64,000 bases of DNA from Acidobacteria bacterium Mor1 (GTDB lineage: Bacteria > Acidobacteriota > Polarisedimenticolia > Polarisedimenticolales > Polarisedimenticolaceae), in the NCBI GenBank assembly GCA_001664505.1, contig CP011806.1:3181509-3245508 (forward strand), in the 5' to 3' direction. Under the pieces are notes generated by a model that had not been told where the DNA came from, did no database searches, and saw only the letters and a program-made list of their open reading frames with translations. A program made the translations under genes and the position numbers. Shown here piece after piece: positions 56,854 through 64,000 of the stretch (position 1 is its first letter; each line of letters begins with the position of its first letter).

Positions 56854-57408
56854 TTGGCTTATCCGCACGCGGAAGTGCTCGACAGCCTGCCGCTGGCCAT
56901 CGCCGTCGTCGACCGGCAGGGTCTGATCCTCGGCGTCAACGCCGAATGGGCCGAAGCCTTCGGCCACGATCGCGATGCGCTTCACGGCAGTTCCCTGGCC
57001 GAAACCGTCGGCCTGACCCTGGACGACGGCGGGTTTGCCGGCCTGTTCGAAGCCGCGCCGGCGGACCCCGTCGGCCTACGCGCCCTGGTTCACGACCGGG
57101 ACGGCACGCCGATCATGCAGACCCTCTGGCTTCGACCCACCGCTGCCGACGGCCCCATCCTGGCGGTGTTCGAGGACATGCACCCGGGCATGCGCAACGT
57201 GGTGCGCACCGCGCGCTCGACCCGCCACTCGATCAACAACGTGCTGATGGGACTGGTGGGCTACGCCGAGATCCTGCGGGACCAGCCGGGCCTCGACGCG
57301 GGTGCCCGCTCCAAGGTGGTCAAGATCATGGAGCGAGTGCAGCAGATCCGGACGGAGGTGAATCGCCTCGGTGCGCTTGGTCGCGAAGCTGAAGGCGATA
57401 GCGAATAG
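56854..57408 (+). CDS. PAS domain plus histidine-kinase DHp helix, no catalytic domain
   Basis: 184 aa from TTG 56854 with GGAG 8 nt upstream, 29 nt after tRNA-Trp. Residues about 8-105 form a PAS domain (LPLAIAVVDRQGLILGVNAE). Residues about 120-175 are a HisKA-like two-helix region with the H-box RSTRHSINNVLMGLVGYAEI. No ATP-binding N, G1 or G2 box follows, and the protein ends there. It may be a phosphotransfer or dimerisation partner, or a truncated kinase. Its last 83 nt overlap the convergent cytochrome gene. Confidence 0.78.
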   Translation: MAYPHAEVLDSLPLAIAVVDRQGLILGVNAEWAEAFGHDRDALHGSSLAETVGLTLDDGGFAGLFEAAPADPVGLRALVHDRDGTPIMQTLWLRPTAADGPILAVFEDMHPGMRNVVRTARSTRHSINNVLMGLVGYAEILRDQPGLDAGARSKVVKIMERVQQIRTEVNRLGALGREAEGDSE

Positions 57409-59317
57409 CCGCATCCTTGAGCGAAGCCATCATGCGCCGCGCCTGCGACACACCCGCCCGGTCACCTCGAGCCTGCATCACCTTCAGATAGAAGTCCCAG
57501 CTTTCCTCGGAGTCGGGATCCAACCGGGTCGCCATCGCCGCGTCCTCGGCGGCGGTCTCCAGCTGCCCGCTCGCCGCCCGGGCCCGGCCGCGGTTGAGGT
57601 AGTTGGTCACGACCTCGGGTTCAAGCGCGATGGCGCGATCGAACAGCTCGATCGCCTCGGCGGTCTGGCCGGCCAGCAGACGGAACCGCCCGTACTCGGC
57701 GAGCACTCCAGCGTGTTCAGGGGATCGCTGGGCCTGCGCCGCCAGTAGGTTCAGCGCGTCGGCACCGGCACCCCGCTTCTCGAGCAACAGTCCGAGGGCG
57801 ATCGCGGCGTCGTCGTACCCGGGCGAGAGCTCCAGCGACTCCCGGTAGGCCTGCTCCGCCTCGGCGTCCTTCTCCTGATAGCCGAGCACCTTGCCCAGGA
57901 AGAAGCGGGCGCGGCCGTCGGACCAACCCTTGTCGATCGCCTCGCGGAAACCCGCCTCGGCCGCCTCCCACATCGCGCGGCGCTCACCGGGGATGCTGAG
58001 CGACATCAGCATGTTGGCGCGGGCGGCGTAGTACGCCTGCTCGGCCTGCTCCAGCTGGGCATACTCCTCGGGAAAGACCGGCTTGATCTCGAGGCTCGCC
58101 CGGGTGTCGTGCTCCGGTGTCGGCGTGATGTCCCGGCGAATCCAGTGATCGGTGAAGGTGGTGTGGCGCTGATCGTCGGGTTCGGCCACCCGCATGTGAC
58201 AGGAGACGCAGTCGTCGGGCATGCCGTCGGTGCCGGAACGGGCGCCATGTTCCTCGCTGCAATCTTCGACCGTGTGGCAGCCCGTACACTTGCGCTTGAA
58301 GTAGTCCGCCGGCCGGTTCTCGGCATAGACGGTGCTATGGGGGTTGTGGCAGGTCAGGCACTCCAGGCGCCCTTCGCTCTCCTGGTAACAGGCGCTCAGG
58401 ATCAGGCGATCCGCCTGGGCCGACAGCCCGAACTCGTCGGGCGTCTGATGCACGTAGTGGAACGGCACGATGATGTCCTGAAGAGGCCGCCCCGGGCGGA
58501 AATCGTTGAGCGCCACGTCGACCCGCCCGACCCGGTCGGTGGCCTTGGAGTCTCCGAGATGGCACTGGAGGCAGACGTCGAGGCGACGTTCCCGGGACAG
58601 GCGCCGCGGATTGACGATGGTCGGGTCGGCGCTGCCGTCGGGCTCGCGCTGACCGTCGCTCCACTTGGCCACGTGCAGTTCACCCGGGCCGTGACAGCTC
58701 TCGCAACCGATGCCCTCGGGGATCGGCTCGACGAAGGCGTTGTGGGTGCCCGGCGCCAGCTCCATCCTGCCGTTGTGGCAGAAAACGCAGCTCTCCCGCA
58801 CCTGACGCGCGAAGTGCGCGCTGTCGTGTTCGAAGCCGGGACAGAGGTCCCACAAGGTCTCGTTGGGGTACCAACAGACCGGCGCCTGGAAGAAGCGCCC
58901 CTCCTCGATGACGATGTAGCCCCGGTTGTGATTGTTGGAACCCACCGCCCAGATCAGTTCCCGCTCATCCCGGGCCACCTGGCTCCCGTCGTTGGGATCG
59001 ACCAGAAACTGCTCCATGAAGTAGCGGCCGTCCCGCTCGAACATGCGATAGCTCACGCCGGTCTTCGGATCGGCGAAGGTGTTGTCGGCGGTGAAGTCCG
59101 CCTCGATCATCTCCGGCGCCATGCGGTGCCAGGCCCGGCCCATACCGGTGTGCATGTAGGTCGAGGCCACGTCGAGATGACACTGGCTGCACTCGGCAGC
59201 GCCGACGAAGGCGACATCCGCCTGGGTATTGAGCAGCCCCGCGCCGTCGTCCTTGCCGCCACCGCAGCCCAAAGCGGTCACGGTGAGCACGAACAGGATC
59301 GCGAGGCGGCGGATCAT
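57326..59317 (-). CDS. Heptaheme cytochrome c-like lipoprotein with C-terminal TPR repeats
   Basis: 663 aa from ATG 59317, which overlaps the upstream stop (ATGA). The signal sequence ends LGCGGG (lipobox). Seven CXXCH haem-attachment motifs are visible: CSQCH, CVFCH, CESCH, CLQCH, CLTCH, CTGCH and CVSCH. Several have flanking GPGELH and NPHSTVY as in multiheme nitrite-reductase-like or electron-transfer cytochromes. The C-terminal third (from about residue 415) is TPR-like (ARFFLGKVLGYQEKDAEAEQ). Proposed role: periplasmic electron transfer or enzymatic chemistry anchored to a membrane; partner unknown. Confidence 0.9.
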   Translation of the reverse strand: MIRRLAILFVLTVTALGCGGGKDDGAGLLNTQADVAFVGAAECSQCHLDVASTYMHTGMGRAWHRMAPEMIEADFTADNTFADPKTGVSYRMFERDGRYFMEQFLVDPNDGSQVARDERELIWAVGSNNHNRGYIVIEEGRFFQAPVCWYPNETLWDLCPGFEHDSAHFARQVRESCVFCHNGRMELAPGTHNAFVEPIPEGIGCESCHGPGELHVAKWSDGQREPDGSADPTIVNPRRLSRERRLDVCLQCHLGDSKATDRVGRVDVALNDFRPGRPLQDIIVPFHYVHQTPDEFGLSAQADRLILSACYQESEGRLECLTCHNPHSTVYAENRPADYFKRKCTGCHTVEDCSEEHGARSGTDGMPDDCVSCHMRVAEPDDQRHTTFTDHWIRRDITPTPEHDTRASLEIKPVFPEEYAQLEQAEQAYYAARANMLMSLSIPGERRAMWEAAEAGFREAIDKGWSDGRARFFLGKVLGYQEKDAEAEQAYRESLELSPGYDDAAIALGLLLEKRGAGADALNLLAAQAQRSPEHAGVLAEYGRFRLLAGQTAEAIELFDRAIALEPEVVTNYLNRGRARAASGQLETAAEDAAMATRLDPDSEESWDFYLKVMQARGDRAGVSQARRMMASLKDAAIRYRLQLRDQAHRGDSPPSGSAALAP

Positions 59318-60765
59318 TCGACGCTCTCCAGGCCGTAGATCCAGCCTTCGACGCGCACCCGCTCGGGGTCGTCGGGACACAGGTCTTCGGGGGTTTTGGC
59401 CGCTTCACCGCTCAAGACCGCCCGCGCCGCACAGCGCGCCGCGATGACCGCATCCAGCGCGTCCCGGCGCTTGGCGCACTGCGCCTGTTGCTCGTCGTTC
59501 AGCTCCAGCGGCAGCTTCGAGAGCTTGCCCAGAGCGTCGATGATCGCCCGTCGCCGGGCGGTGGCGTCTCCGTTGCCGGAGATCCGCAGACTGCGCACCA
59601 GCTGGCCCGGGTAGGCCTCGAGCAACAAGCGGCCGGTGGCGCTCTCGAAGGGGCGCACGGTGTAGCGGGAGCGTTCTTCGGCGATGGTGCGGATGCCGTG
59701 GTAGGTCATCGGCCCGAGGTCCGGATTGACCCGGTGGAGCGGCGAGAAGGCTCCCGCCCGTTCGTCGGTCAGGCGCTTGACCTCACCTTCGGCGTCGCGG
59801 AACTCCTGCAGCGCGACCAGGTATTCCGGCCGGGAGATCTGCTCGAAACGCTGCGCGAGATTCCACCAGCCCTCTTCACCGTCGCCGGAAAGGCGCGCCG
59901 CAAACCCGCGGGGCAGGCTGAACGGAAAGTCGAGACCGATCGCCTCCGCCCGCATCAGGAGCGCATCGGGGTCGCGCAGACGGGCCTGGAGCCCCTGGCG
60001 TCCGGTAGCCTCCAGGCGCAGCACCCGCAGACGGTCCCCCCGCTGCTCCAGCAGGCAGAGCCAGGTCGCCTGGCGGGGATCCCGCATGTCGCCGCTGAAG
60101 TCGACGCCGCCGAACACCCGGCCGGCGGGTTCGGCTTCTGCGGCGGAGGCCTCGTCGTCGTTCTTCTTCTCGGGAGCCGCAGCCTCGGCAACGACGTCCG
60201 GTTTCGTGTCGGCCGGCTTCGTGCTCTCTGGTTTGCTGCCGTCCGGTTTCGTTGACGCCTTTCCCCGCGCCTTCGAAGGGGACTCCGCCTTCGCCGGCGC
60301 CGGACCGGGCTCCGCCGGTCCCTCGAGATCGGCGGGAGCGGGACGGAACCCGTCGGACACCGCGGCGTCGAACACCGCGCGGAACAGGGTCACGTCGGGC
60401 CCCGGCCAGGCCGGGTCGCAACACATGAACACCCGCCGGGGCGCCATGCCGAGATCGAGGCCCGGAGAAAATCGGTGAGCGATGGCGAGATCGATCCAGC
60501 AGAAACCTTCGTCGTCGGCTTCGCGCAGCCCGACCACCCGGCTGAGGCCGAGGAATCGGTTGGCCCGCTCCTGGTGCTTCTTGCTCTCGGGGTGGTAGAT
60601 CGCGATCAGGTCGCCGAGACGCAGGCGATGAGCCACGGTGTCGTAGGCCAACACGTGGCGAGGCATGCCGTCCTGCCAGATGTTGGGGTAGCGGGCCCGG
60701 GGATCGTTCCATTCCAGGGCCCGCATCATCCAACGCGAGCGGTGCCGCACCTGCTCTGCTGCCAT
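59314..60765 (-). CDS. DUF429-type RNase H-like protein with N-terminal PUA/EVE-like region
   Basis: 483 aa. Residues about 1-110 (LRLGDLIAIYHPESKKHQE, NRFLGLSRVVGLREADDEGF) look like a PUA/EVE-type small beta-barrel domain. A Lys/Pro/Ala-rich linker (about 145-215) follows. The C-terminal half (GRVFGGVDFSGDMRDPRQA, AIGLDFPFSLPRGFA, TGRLLLEAYPGQLVRSL) resembles DUF429 proteins, predicted RNase H-fold nucleases. Function is unknown. It overlaps the heptaheme gene by 4 nt, an odd pairing. Start could be ATG at residue 13 or 14. Confidence 0.72.
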   Translation of the reverse strand: MAAEQVRHRSRWMMRALEWNDPRARYPNIWQDGMPRHVLAYDTVAHRLRLGDLIAIYHPESKKHQERANRFLGLSRVVGLREADDEGFCWIDLAIAHRFSPGLDLGMAPRRVFMCCDPAWPGPDVTLFRAVFDAAVSDGFRPAPADLEGPAEPGPAPAKAESPSKARGKASTKPDGSKPESTKPADTKPDVVAEAAAPEKKNDDEASAAEAEPAGRVFGGVDFSGDMRDPRQATWLCLLEQRGDRLRVLRLEATGRQGLQARLRDPDALLMRAEAIGLDFPFSLPRGFAARLSGDGEEGWWNLAQRFEQISRPEYLVALQEFRDAEGEVKRLTDERAGAFSPLHRVNPDLGPMTYHGIRTIAEERSRYTVRPFESATGRLLLEAYPGQLVRSLRISGNGDATARRRAIIDALGKLSKLPLELNDEQQAQCAKRRDALDAVIAARCAARAVLSGEAAKTPEDLCPDDPERVRVEGWIYGLESVE

Positions 60766-60808
60766 CGTCTATGCCTCGAATCGATTGAGACTAGGGACTA
60801 TGCGGCGA

Positions 60809-61237
60809 TCAGTCCCACTTGTCCAGCATCAGCTTGAGTTCGTCGTGATGCTTGGCTTCGTCGGCGATCAGGGTATCCAGTTCGATGGCCAGTCCGAACT
60901 GCTCCAGGTCCTCGGCCTGCCTGCGGCGTTGGACGTAGCGGGTGATGGTGTCCCGTTCGGCAACCAGCGCCTGCTCCAGCATCTGCTTGGCATCGTCGAC
61001 CATCTCGACCGGCGCGACCCGGGTGGTCGGAACCCCGCCCAGGGCGACGATCTTGTCGGTCAGCAGGCCGGCGTGGGTCAGCTCCTCGGGAATCTCCGCC
61101 TCGAAGAACTCCCGAAGTTCCTTGCGGTAGGGGCCCTTCACCATGCTGGCGTAGCTGCGGTACATCTGGATAGCGGCCCATTCGTTGGCCAGGTCCTCGT
61201 TCAGGCCGTCCAGCAGTTCTTGTCTCTTGTCACTCAT
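60809..61237 (-). CDS. Ferritin-like di-iron protein (bacterioferritin/DUF2202-like)
   Basis: 142 aa from ATG 61237. A four-helix bundle with di-iron ligands E19 (LANEWAAIQMYRSY), E52-x-x-H55 (IPEELTHAGLL), E94 (ALVAERDT) and E127-x-x-H130 (IADEAKHHDEL). This is the ferritin superfamily, which stores or detoxifies iron using O2 or peroxide. It lies 11 nt after the Fur-family gene, so both are probably one operon controlled by that regulator. Confidence 0.88.
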   Translation of the reverse strand: MSDKRQELLDGLNEDLANEWAAIQMYRSYASMVKGPYRKELREFFEAEIPEELTHAGLLTDKIVALGGVPTTRVAPVEMVDDAKQMLEQALVAERDTITRYVQRRRQAEDLEQFGLAIELDTLIADEAKHHDELKLMLDKWD

Positions 61238-61248
61238 CTTCTCGATCC

Positions 61249-61692
61249 TCAGCGCGTTTGGGGGGAACACTCGCGGCAGATCACCTCGTACTCGAGGCGT
61301 ATCGCCGTCAACTGCATTCCGTCGGGGAGCGGCGGGTCCGCGGAGACCGCCTCGGCCTGACGGGGGATGTCGTAGATCGCGCCGCACTTGCGGCAGATTG
61401 CGTGATCGTGGGCTCCGGCGTGAAGCGTGCCGTCGACTCGGAGGCGGCCGTCGCCACCTCGCATGCGCACGCACAGACCGGCCTGGATGAAGGACTCCAG
61501 GGTTTGATAGACCGTCGAGAGAGAGAGGGTCGGGTAGCCCGGGCGCAGCGCCTCCCAGACCTCTTCGGCGGCGGGATGCCCCCAATGGCCGGTGACCGCT
61601 CCCAGGATCGCCACCCGGTTCGCCGTGGCCCGCAGCCCCGCTTCACGGAGCCTGCCCGCCAGGTCCTCGGTGCTGGGTTTCTCCTCGCTCAT
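61249..61692 (-). CDS. Fur-family regulator, PerR-like
   Basis: About 147 aa from ATG 61692 (ATG 61701 and an upstream start at 61728 are in frame). N-terminal winged helix (LREAGLRATANRVAILGAV, LSTVYQTLESFIQAGL), then the metal-binding domain HAGAHDHAICRKCGAIYDI with CxxC, and a second CxxC near the C-terminus (VICRECS), the structural zinc site of PerR/Fur proteins. It probably senses iron or peroxide and controls the ferritin-like gene downstream. A perfect 12-nt inverted repeat lies just upstream. Confidence 0.93.
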   Translation of the reverse strand: MSEEKPSTEDLAGRLREAGLRATANRVAILGAVTGHWGHPAAEEVWEALRPGYPTLSLSTVYQTLESFIQAGLCVRMRGGDGRLRVDGTLHAGAHDHAICRKCGAIYDIPRQAEAVSADPPLPDGMQLTAIRLEYEVICRECSPQTR

Positions 61693-61708
61693 GCCTCTCA
61701 TGGTAGTG

Positions 61709-61720
61709 AGAACAAGTTCT
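61709..61720. promoter_or_regulatory. Inverted repeat upstream of the Fur/PerR gene, candidate operator
   Basis: AGAAC-AA-GTTCT, perfect palindrome, 17 bp upstream of ATG 61692. Position fits autoregulation; the sequence differs from the classical Fur and PerR boxes, so the binding protein is uncertain. Confidence 0.45.
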
Positions 61721-61791
61721 TCCTGCAAATCATTCCGATGTAGAAAAGAATACCAACTAGGTCGTTTTCCACCGACAAAAACAGTTGCTTT

Positions 61792-61828
61792 CGGGGCCCG
61801 GGCCCCGCCGCCGGGCGACTGCTAGAAT
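61792..61828 (+). promoter_or_regulatory. Palindrome and extended -10 promoter of the thiolase gene
   Basis: A perfect 16-nt palindrome CGGGGCCCGGGCCCCG (61792-61807) lies where a -35 box would be. TGCTAGAAT (61820-61828) is an extended -10 element. The palindrome may be an operator for a dimeric regulator or an activator site replacing -35. Confidence 0.45.
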
Positions 61829-61873
61829 CGAGGGTCTTACCCCTTGAAAGCCCGCAGACGGAGGTTTCCCGGC

Positions 61874-63076
61874 ATGAAGTTCGACAACGCGTTCATCCCC
61901 TACGGCGGCTACTGGAGCACCCCTTTCACCAAGTGGCAGGGCAGCCTCTCCAACAGCCACGCCGTCGAACTGGCCGCCCAGGCGGGCCGCAAGTGGATGG
62001 CCACCCGGGACCTCTCCCCCGAGCACTTCGACAGCGTGCTGCTGGGCATGACCGTGCCCCAGAAGAGCACCCTCTACGGCGCCCCCTGGCTGGCCGCGAT
62101 GCTGGGCAACGACAAGGTGACCGGCACCGCCATCGCCCAGGCCTGCGCCACCGGCGCCCGCACCCTGGCGGTCTCCGGCGCCGAGGTCACCCTCGGAAAC
62201 AGCCACACCTCCCTGGCCGTGACCGCCGATCGTTGTTCCAACGGACCGCACATCTACTACCCGAACCCGGCGGGTCCCGGTGGTACCGGCAGCAAGGAAG
62301 ACTGGGTCATGGACAGCTTCGGCTTCGACCCCTACGCCAGGAACTCGATGCTGCAGACCGCCGAGAACGTGGCTGCCGAGGCGGGCATCAGCCGCGAGGA
62401 ACAGGACCACTGCGCGCTGGTGCGTTTCAACCAGTACCAGGAAGCCCTGGCCGACGACCGCGCCTTCCAGAAGCGCTACATGCTGACCCCCTTCGAGGTG
62501 ATGGATCGCAAGGGCCGCAAGGTGCTGGCCTCGGTCGAAACCGACGAGGGTGTGTTCCCCACCACCGCCGAGGGATTGGCCAAGCTCCGTCCGGTGATGC
62601 CCGAAGGCACCGTGACCTTCGGCAGCCAGACCCACCCCGCCGACGGCAACTGCGGCATGATCGTGACCGGCAAGGACAAGGCCGCCGAGCTCTCCCGGGA
62701 TGCTTCGGTGCCGGTGCAGCTTTTGTCCTACGCCGAGGCGCGCACCCAGAAGGGCTACATGGCCAAGGCCACGGTGCCCGCCGCCCGGCTGGCCCTCGAA
62801 CGGGCCGGCATCGAGGTCGGCGACGCCAAGGCGATCAAGACCCACAACCCCTTCGCCGTCAACGACGTGTTCATGGCCAAGGAAATGGGCCTCGAGATCG
62901 AGAGCTTCAACAACTACGGCTCGTCGCTGGTCTTCGGCCATCCCCAGGGACCGACCGGCATGCGCCTGATCATCGAGTTGATCGAGGAGCTGGCGATCAA
63001 GGGTGGCGGACACGGCCTGTTCGTCGGCTGCGCCGCCGGCGACACCTCGGCTGCCGTGGTGGTCAAGGTCGGCTGA
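61874..63076 (+). CDS. Thiolase (acetyl-CoA acetyltransferase family)
   Basis: About 400 aa from ATG 61874 with GGAGG upstream; an in-frame start at 61844 is less likely. Nucleophilic C91 (AIAQACATGARTL), the conserved THNPFAVND, GHPQGPTGMR and C-terminal GCAAGDTSAAVVV supply the thiolase active-site motifs. It catalyses reversible acyl-CoA plus acetyl-CoA condensation or thiolysis. No partner beta-oxidation gene is adjacent in the window, so direction and substrate are open. Confidence 0.92.
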   Translation: MKFDNAFIPYGGYWSTPFTKWQGSLSNSHAVELAAQAGRKWMATRDLSPEHFDSVLLGMTVPQKSTLYGAPWLAAMLGNDKVTGTAIAQACATGARTLAVSGAEVTLGNSHTSLAVTADRCSNGPHIYYPNPAGPGGTGSKEDWVMDSFGFDPYARNSMLQTAENVAAEAGISREEQDHCALVRFNQYQEALADDRAFQKRYMLTPFEVMDRKGRKVLASVETDEGVFPTTAEGLAKLRPVMPEGTVTFGSQTHPADGNCGMIVTGKDKAAELSRDASVPVQLLSYAEARTQKGYMAKATVPAARLALERAGIEVGDAKAIKTHNPFAVNDVFMAKEMGLEIESFNNYGSSLVFGHPQGPTGMRLIIELIEELAIKGGGHGLFVGCAAGDTSAAVVVKVG

Positions 63077-63148
63077 CGATCGGGCCGGGCCTGCCCGGCG
63101 GCTCCTTCAGCAAAACCGAACCGGCCGCTAACCGGCGGTAGACCCGTT

Positions 63149-63180
63149 CGTTTGAGACTCGGCAAGACGATGCTCAAACG
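63149..63180 (+). other. Hairpin between the thiolase and beta-lactamase-like genes
   Basis: CGTTTGAG pairs with CTCAAACG (8 bp, 16-nt loop), ending just before the ribosome site GAGGGGG and 12 nt before the next ATG. No U-run follows. It could affect translation start of the downstream lipoprotein. Confidence 0.45.
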
Positions 63181-63192
63181 AGGGGGTTCGGT

Positions 63193-64000
63193 ATGTGCGA
63201 AGTGTCCCGTCGAGCGGTCCACGCCGCTGTTTGCCTGGCGTTCCTGCTGTCCTCGGTTGCCTGCGGAGTCCAGACCGAGCCGCAACAACCTGAAGCCCCG
63301 TCGGCATCTTCCCGGCCGGTCGACACCGAGCGGCTGGCTCAGCGGATCGACGAGACGGTCGAACGGATCATGGGCGAGCGCAACCTGCCCGGCGCCGCCG
63401 TGGTCGTGGTTCAGCGCGGCCGCACCATCTTCAGCCGCGGCTACGGCATGGCCGACGTCGAAGCCGGGCGTGTGGTGGACGTCGACCGCACCCTGTTCCG
63501 TATCGGCTCGATCACCAAGGCGTTGACGGCGCTGGCGGTCACCCGGCTGGTCGACCAGGGCCGCTTGAACTTCGATGACGACGTCTCGACGCTGATCGAC
63601 GGCCTCGAACTGCAGGGCTCCTTCGACGAACCGGTGCGGGTGCGGCACCTGGTGACCCACACCGCCGCCTTCGATCAGATCGGGGTCGGGCGGCAGCTCG
63701 GCGGCTTCGAATATCCGCTGCCCACCCGGCAAGCCGCGCGCCCACCCCTGGCGGAGTTCCTTCGCGGCAACCTGCGGCGCACCGACGAACCGGGCCGCTT
63801 CATGCGCTACGACACCTACGGCATCGTGCTCGCAGGCCTCCTGTTGGAGCAGGTCACCGGCAAGACCTACGCACAGGCGATGAACGAACTGGTGTTCGAG
63901 CCGGCGGGAATGAGCCGCAGCTCCGTCGAGGTGACTCCGGAGCTGGAGCCCGACCTGGCGTTGGGGTACGGGTTCGACGACGGCAACTTCGAGCCGCAAC
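63193..64000 (+). CDS. Class C beta-lactamase-like serine hydrolase lipoprotein, partial
   Basis: At least 269 residues; the frame is open to the window edge. A lipoprotein signal (VCLAFLLSSVACGVQ) precedes a beta-lactamase/PBP-like fold. The nucleophile motif is S106-I-T-K109 (RIGSITKALTAL). LVTHTAAF is the usual strand after it. The second motif reads YDTYGIVLAGLLLEQVTG, with Thr in place of the Asn of the Tyr-x-Asn motif. Family members are esterases, D-peptidases or beta-lactamases. The C-terminal third motif lies outside the window. Confidence 0.87.
   Translation, partial: MCEVSRRAVHAAVCLAFLLSSVACGVQTEPQQPEAPSASSRPVDTERLAQRIDETVERIMGERNLPGAAVVVVQRGRTIFSRGYGMADVEAGRVVDVDRTLFRIGSITKALTALAVTRLVDQGRLNFDDDVSTLIDGLELQGSFDEPVRVRHLVTHTAAFDQIGVGRQLGGFEYPLPTRQAARPPLAEFLRGNLRRTDEPGRFMRYDTYGIVLAGLLLEQVTGKTYAQAMNELVFEPAGMSRSSVEVTPELEPDLALGYGFDDGNFEPQ

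Overview
The window is a gene-dense, GC-rich stretch of a Gram-negative (diderm) chromosome. Lipoproteins, a TonB-type energy transducer, a TonB-dependent receptor, Lnt and meso-DAP-type MurE all point to an outer membrane. The gene mix (HTH-TPR regulator, S46 peptidase, multiheme-TPR lipoprotein, a dcw cluster without ddl or murB between murC and ftsQ) would fit Acidobacteriota, perhaps Thermoanaerobaculia. That placement is inferred from gene content; no rRNA gene is present. No CRISPR array, insertion sequence or prophage was seen.

Region 1 (1-6152): a minus-strand operon with a sensor kinase, NAD-dependent DNA ligase and an NtrC-type response regulator cut by the window edge. Divergent from it are an HTH-TPR regulator and an overlapping secreted protein, ending in a strong hairpin. 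Region 2 (6223-23696): the dcw division/cell-wall cluster mraZ-rsmH-ftsL-ftsI-murE-murF-mraY-murD-ftsW-murG-murC-ftsQ-ftsA-ftsZ, mostly overlapping, followed 8 nt after ftsZ by a receiver-GGDEF diguanylate cyclase. A sigma70-like promoter with three GTGG boxes at 10-bp period (likely MraZ operator) precedes mraZ.

Region 3 (23700-32093): lnt and fabF (minus); CYTH protein, MurU-like nucleotidyltransferase and AmgK-like kinase (plus, probably peptidoglycan sugar recycling); a TldD/TldE protease pair (minus). Region 4 (32081-50000) is rich in cobalamin functions: a large fusion with a degenerate receiver domain (Glu at the phospho-acceptor position), a membrane span and a TonB C-terminal domain; a BtuF/BtuC/BtuD-like importer; a RoxA-like oxygenase. 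On the minus strand a cobalamin riboswitch with an intrinsic terminator controls two secreted proteins, a BtuB-like receptor, a beta-propeller lipoprotein (BtuG-like by position) and a small secreted protein. A PduO-type adenosyltransferase follows further on, then a candidate structured RNA.

Region 5 (50036-64000): accD, an ArnT-like glycosyltransferase, folC, PhzF-like and RibD/DHFR-like enzymes, a YiiX-like hydrolase, trmB, tRNA-Trp(CCA), a PAS-plus-DHp protein without kinase domain, a seven-CXXCH lipoprotein coupled to a DUF429-type protein, a Fur/PerR-ferritin operon, a thiolase and a partial class-C beta-lactamase-like lipoprotein.
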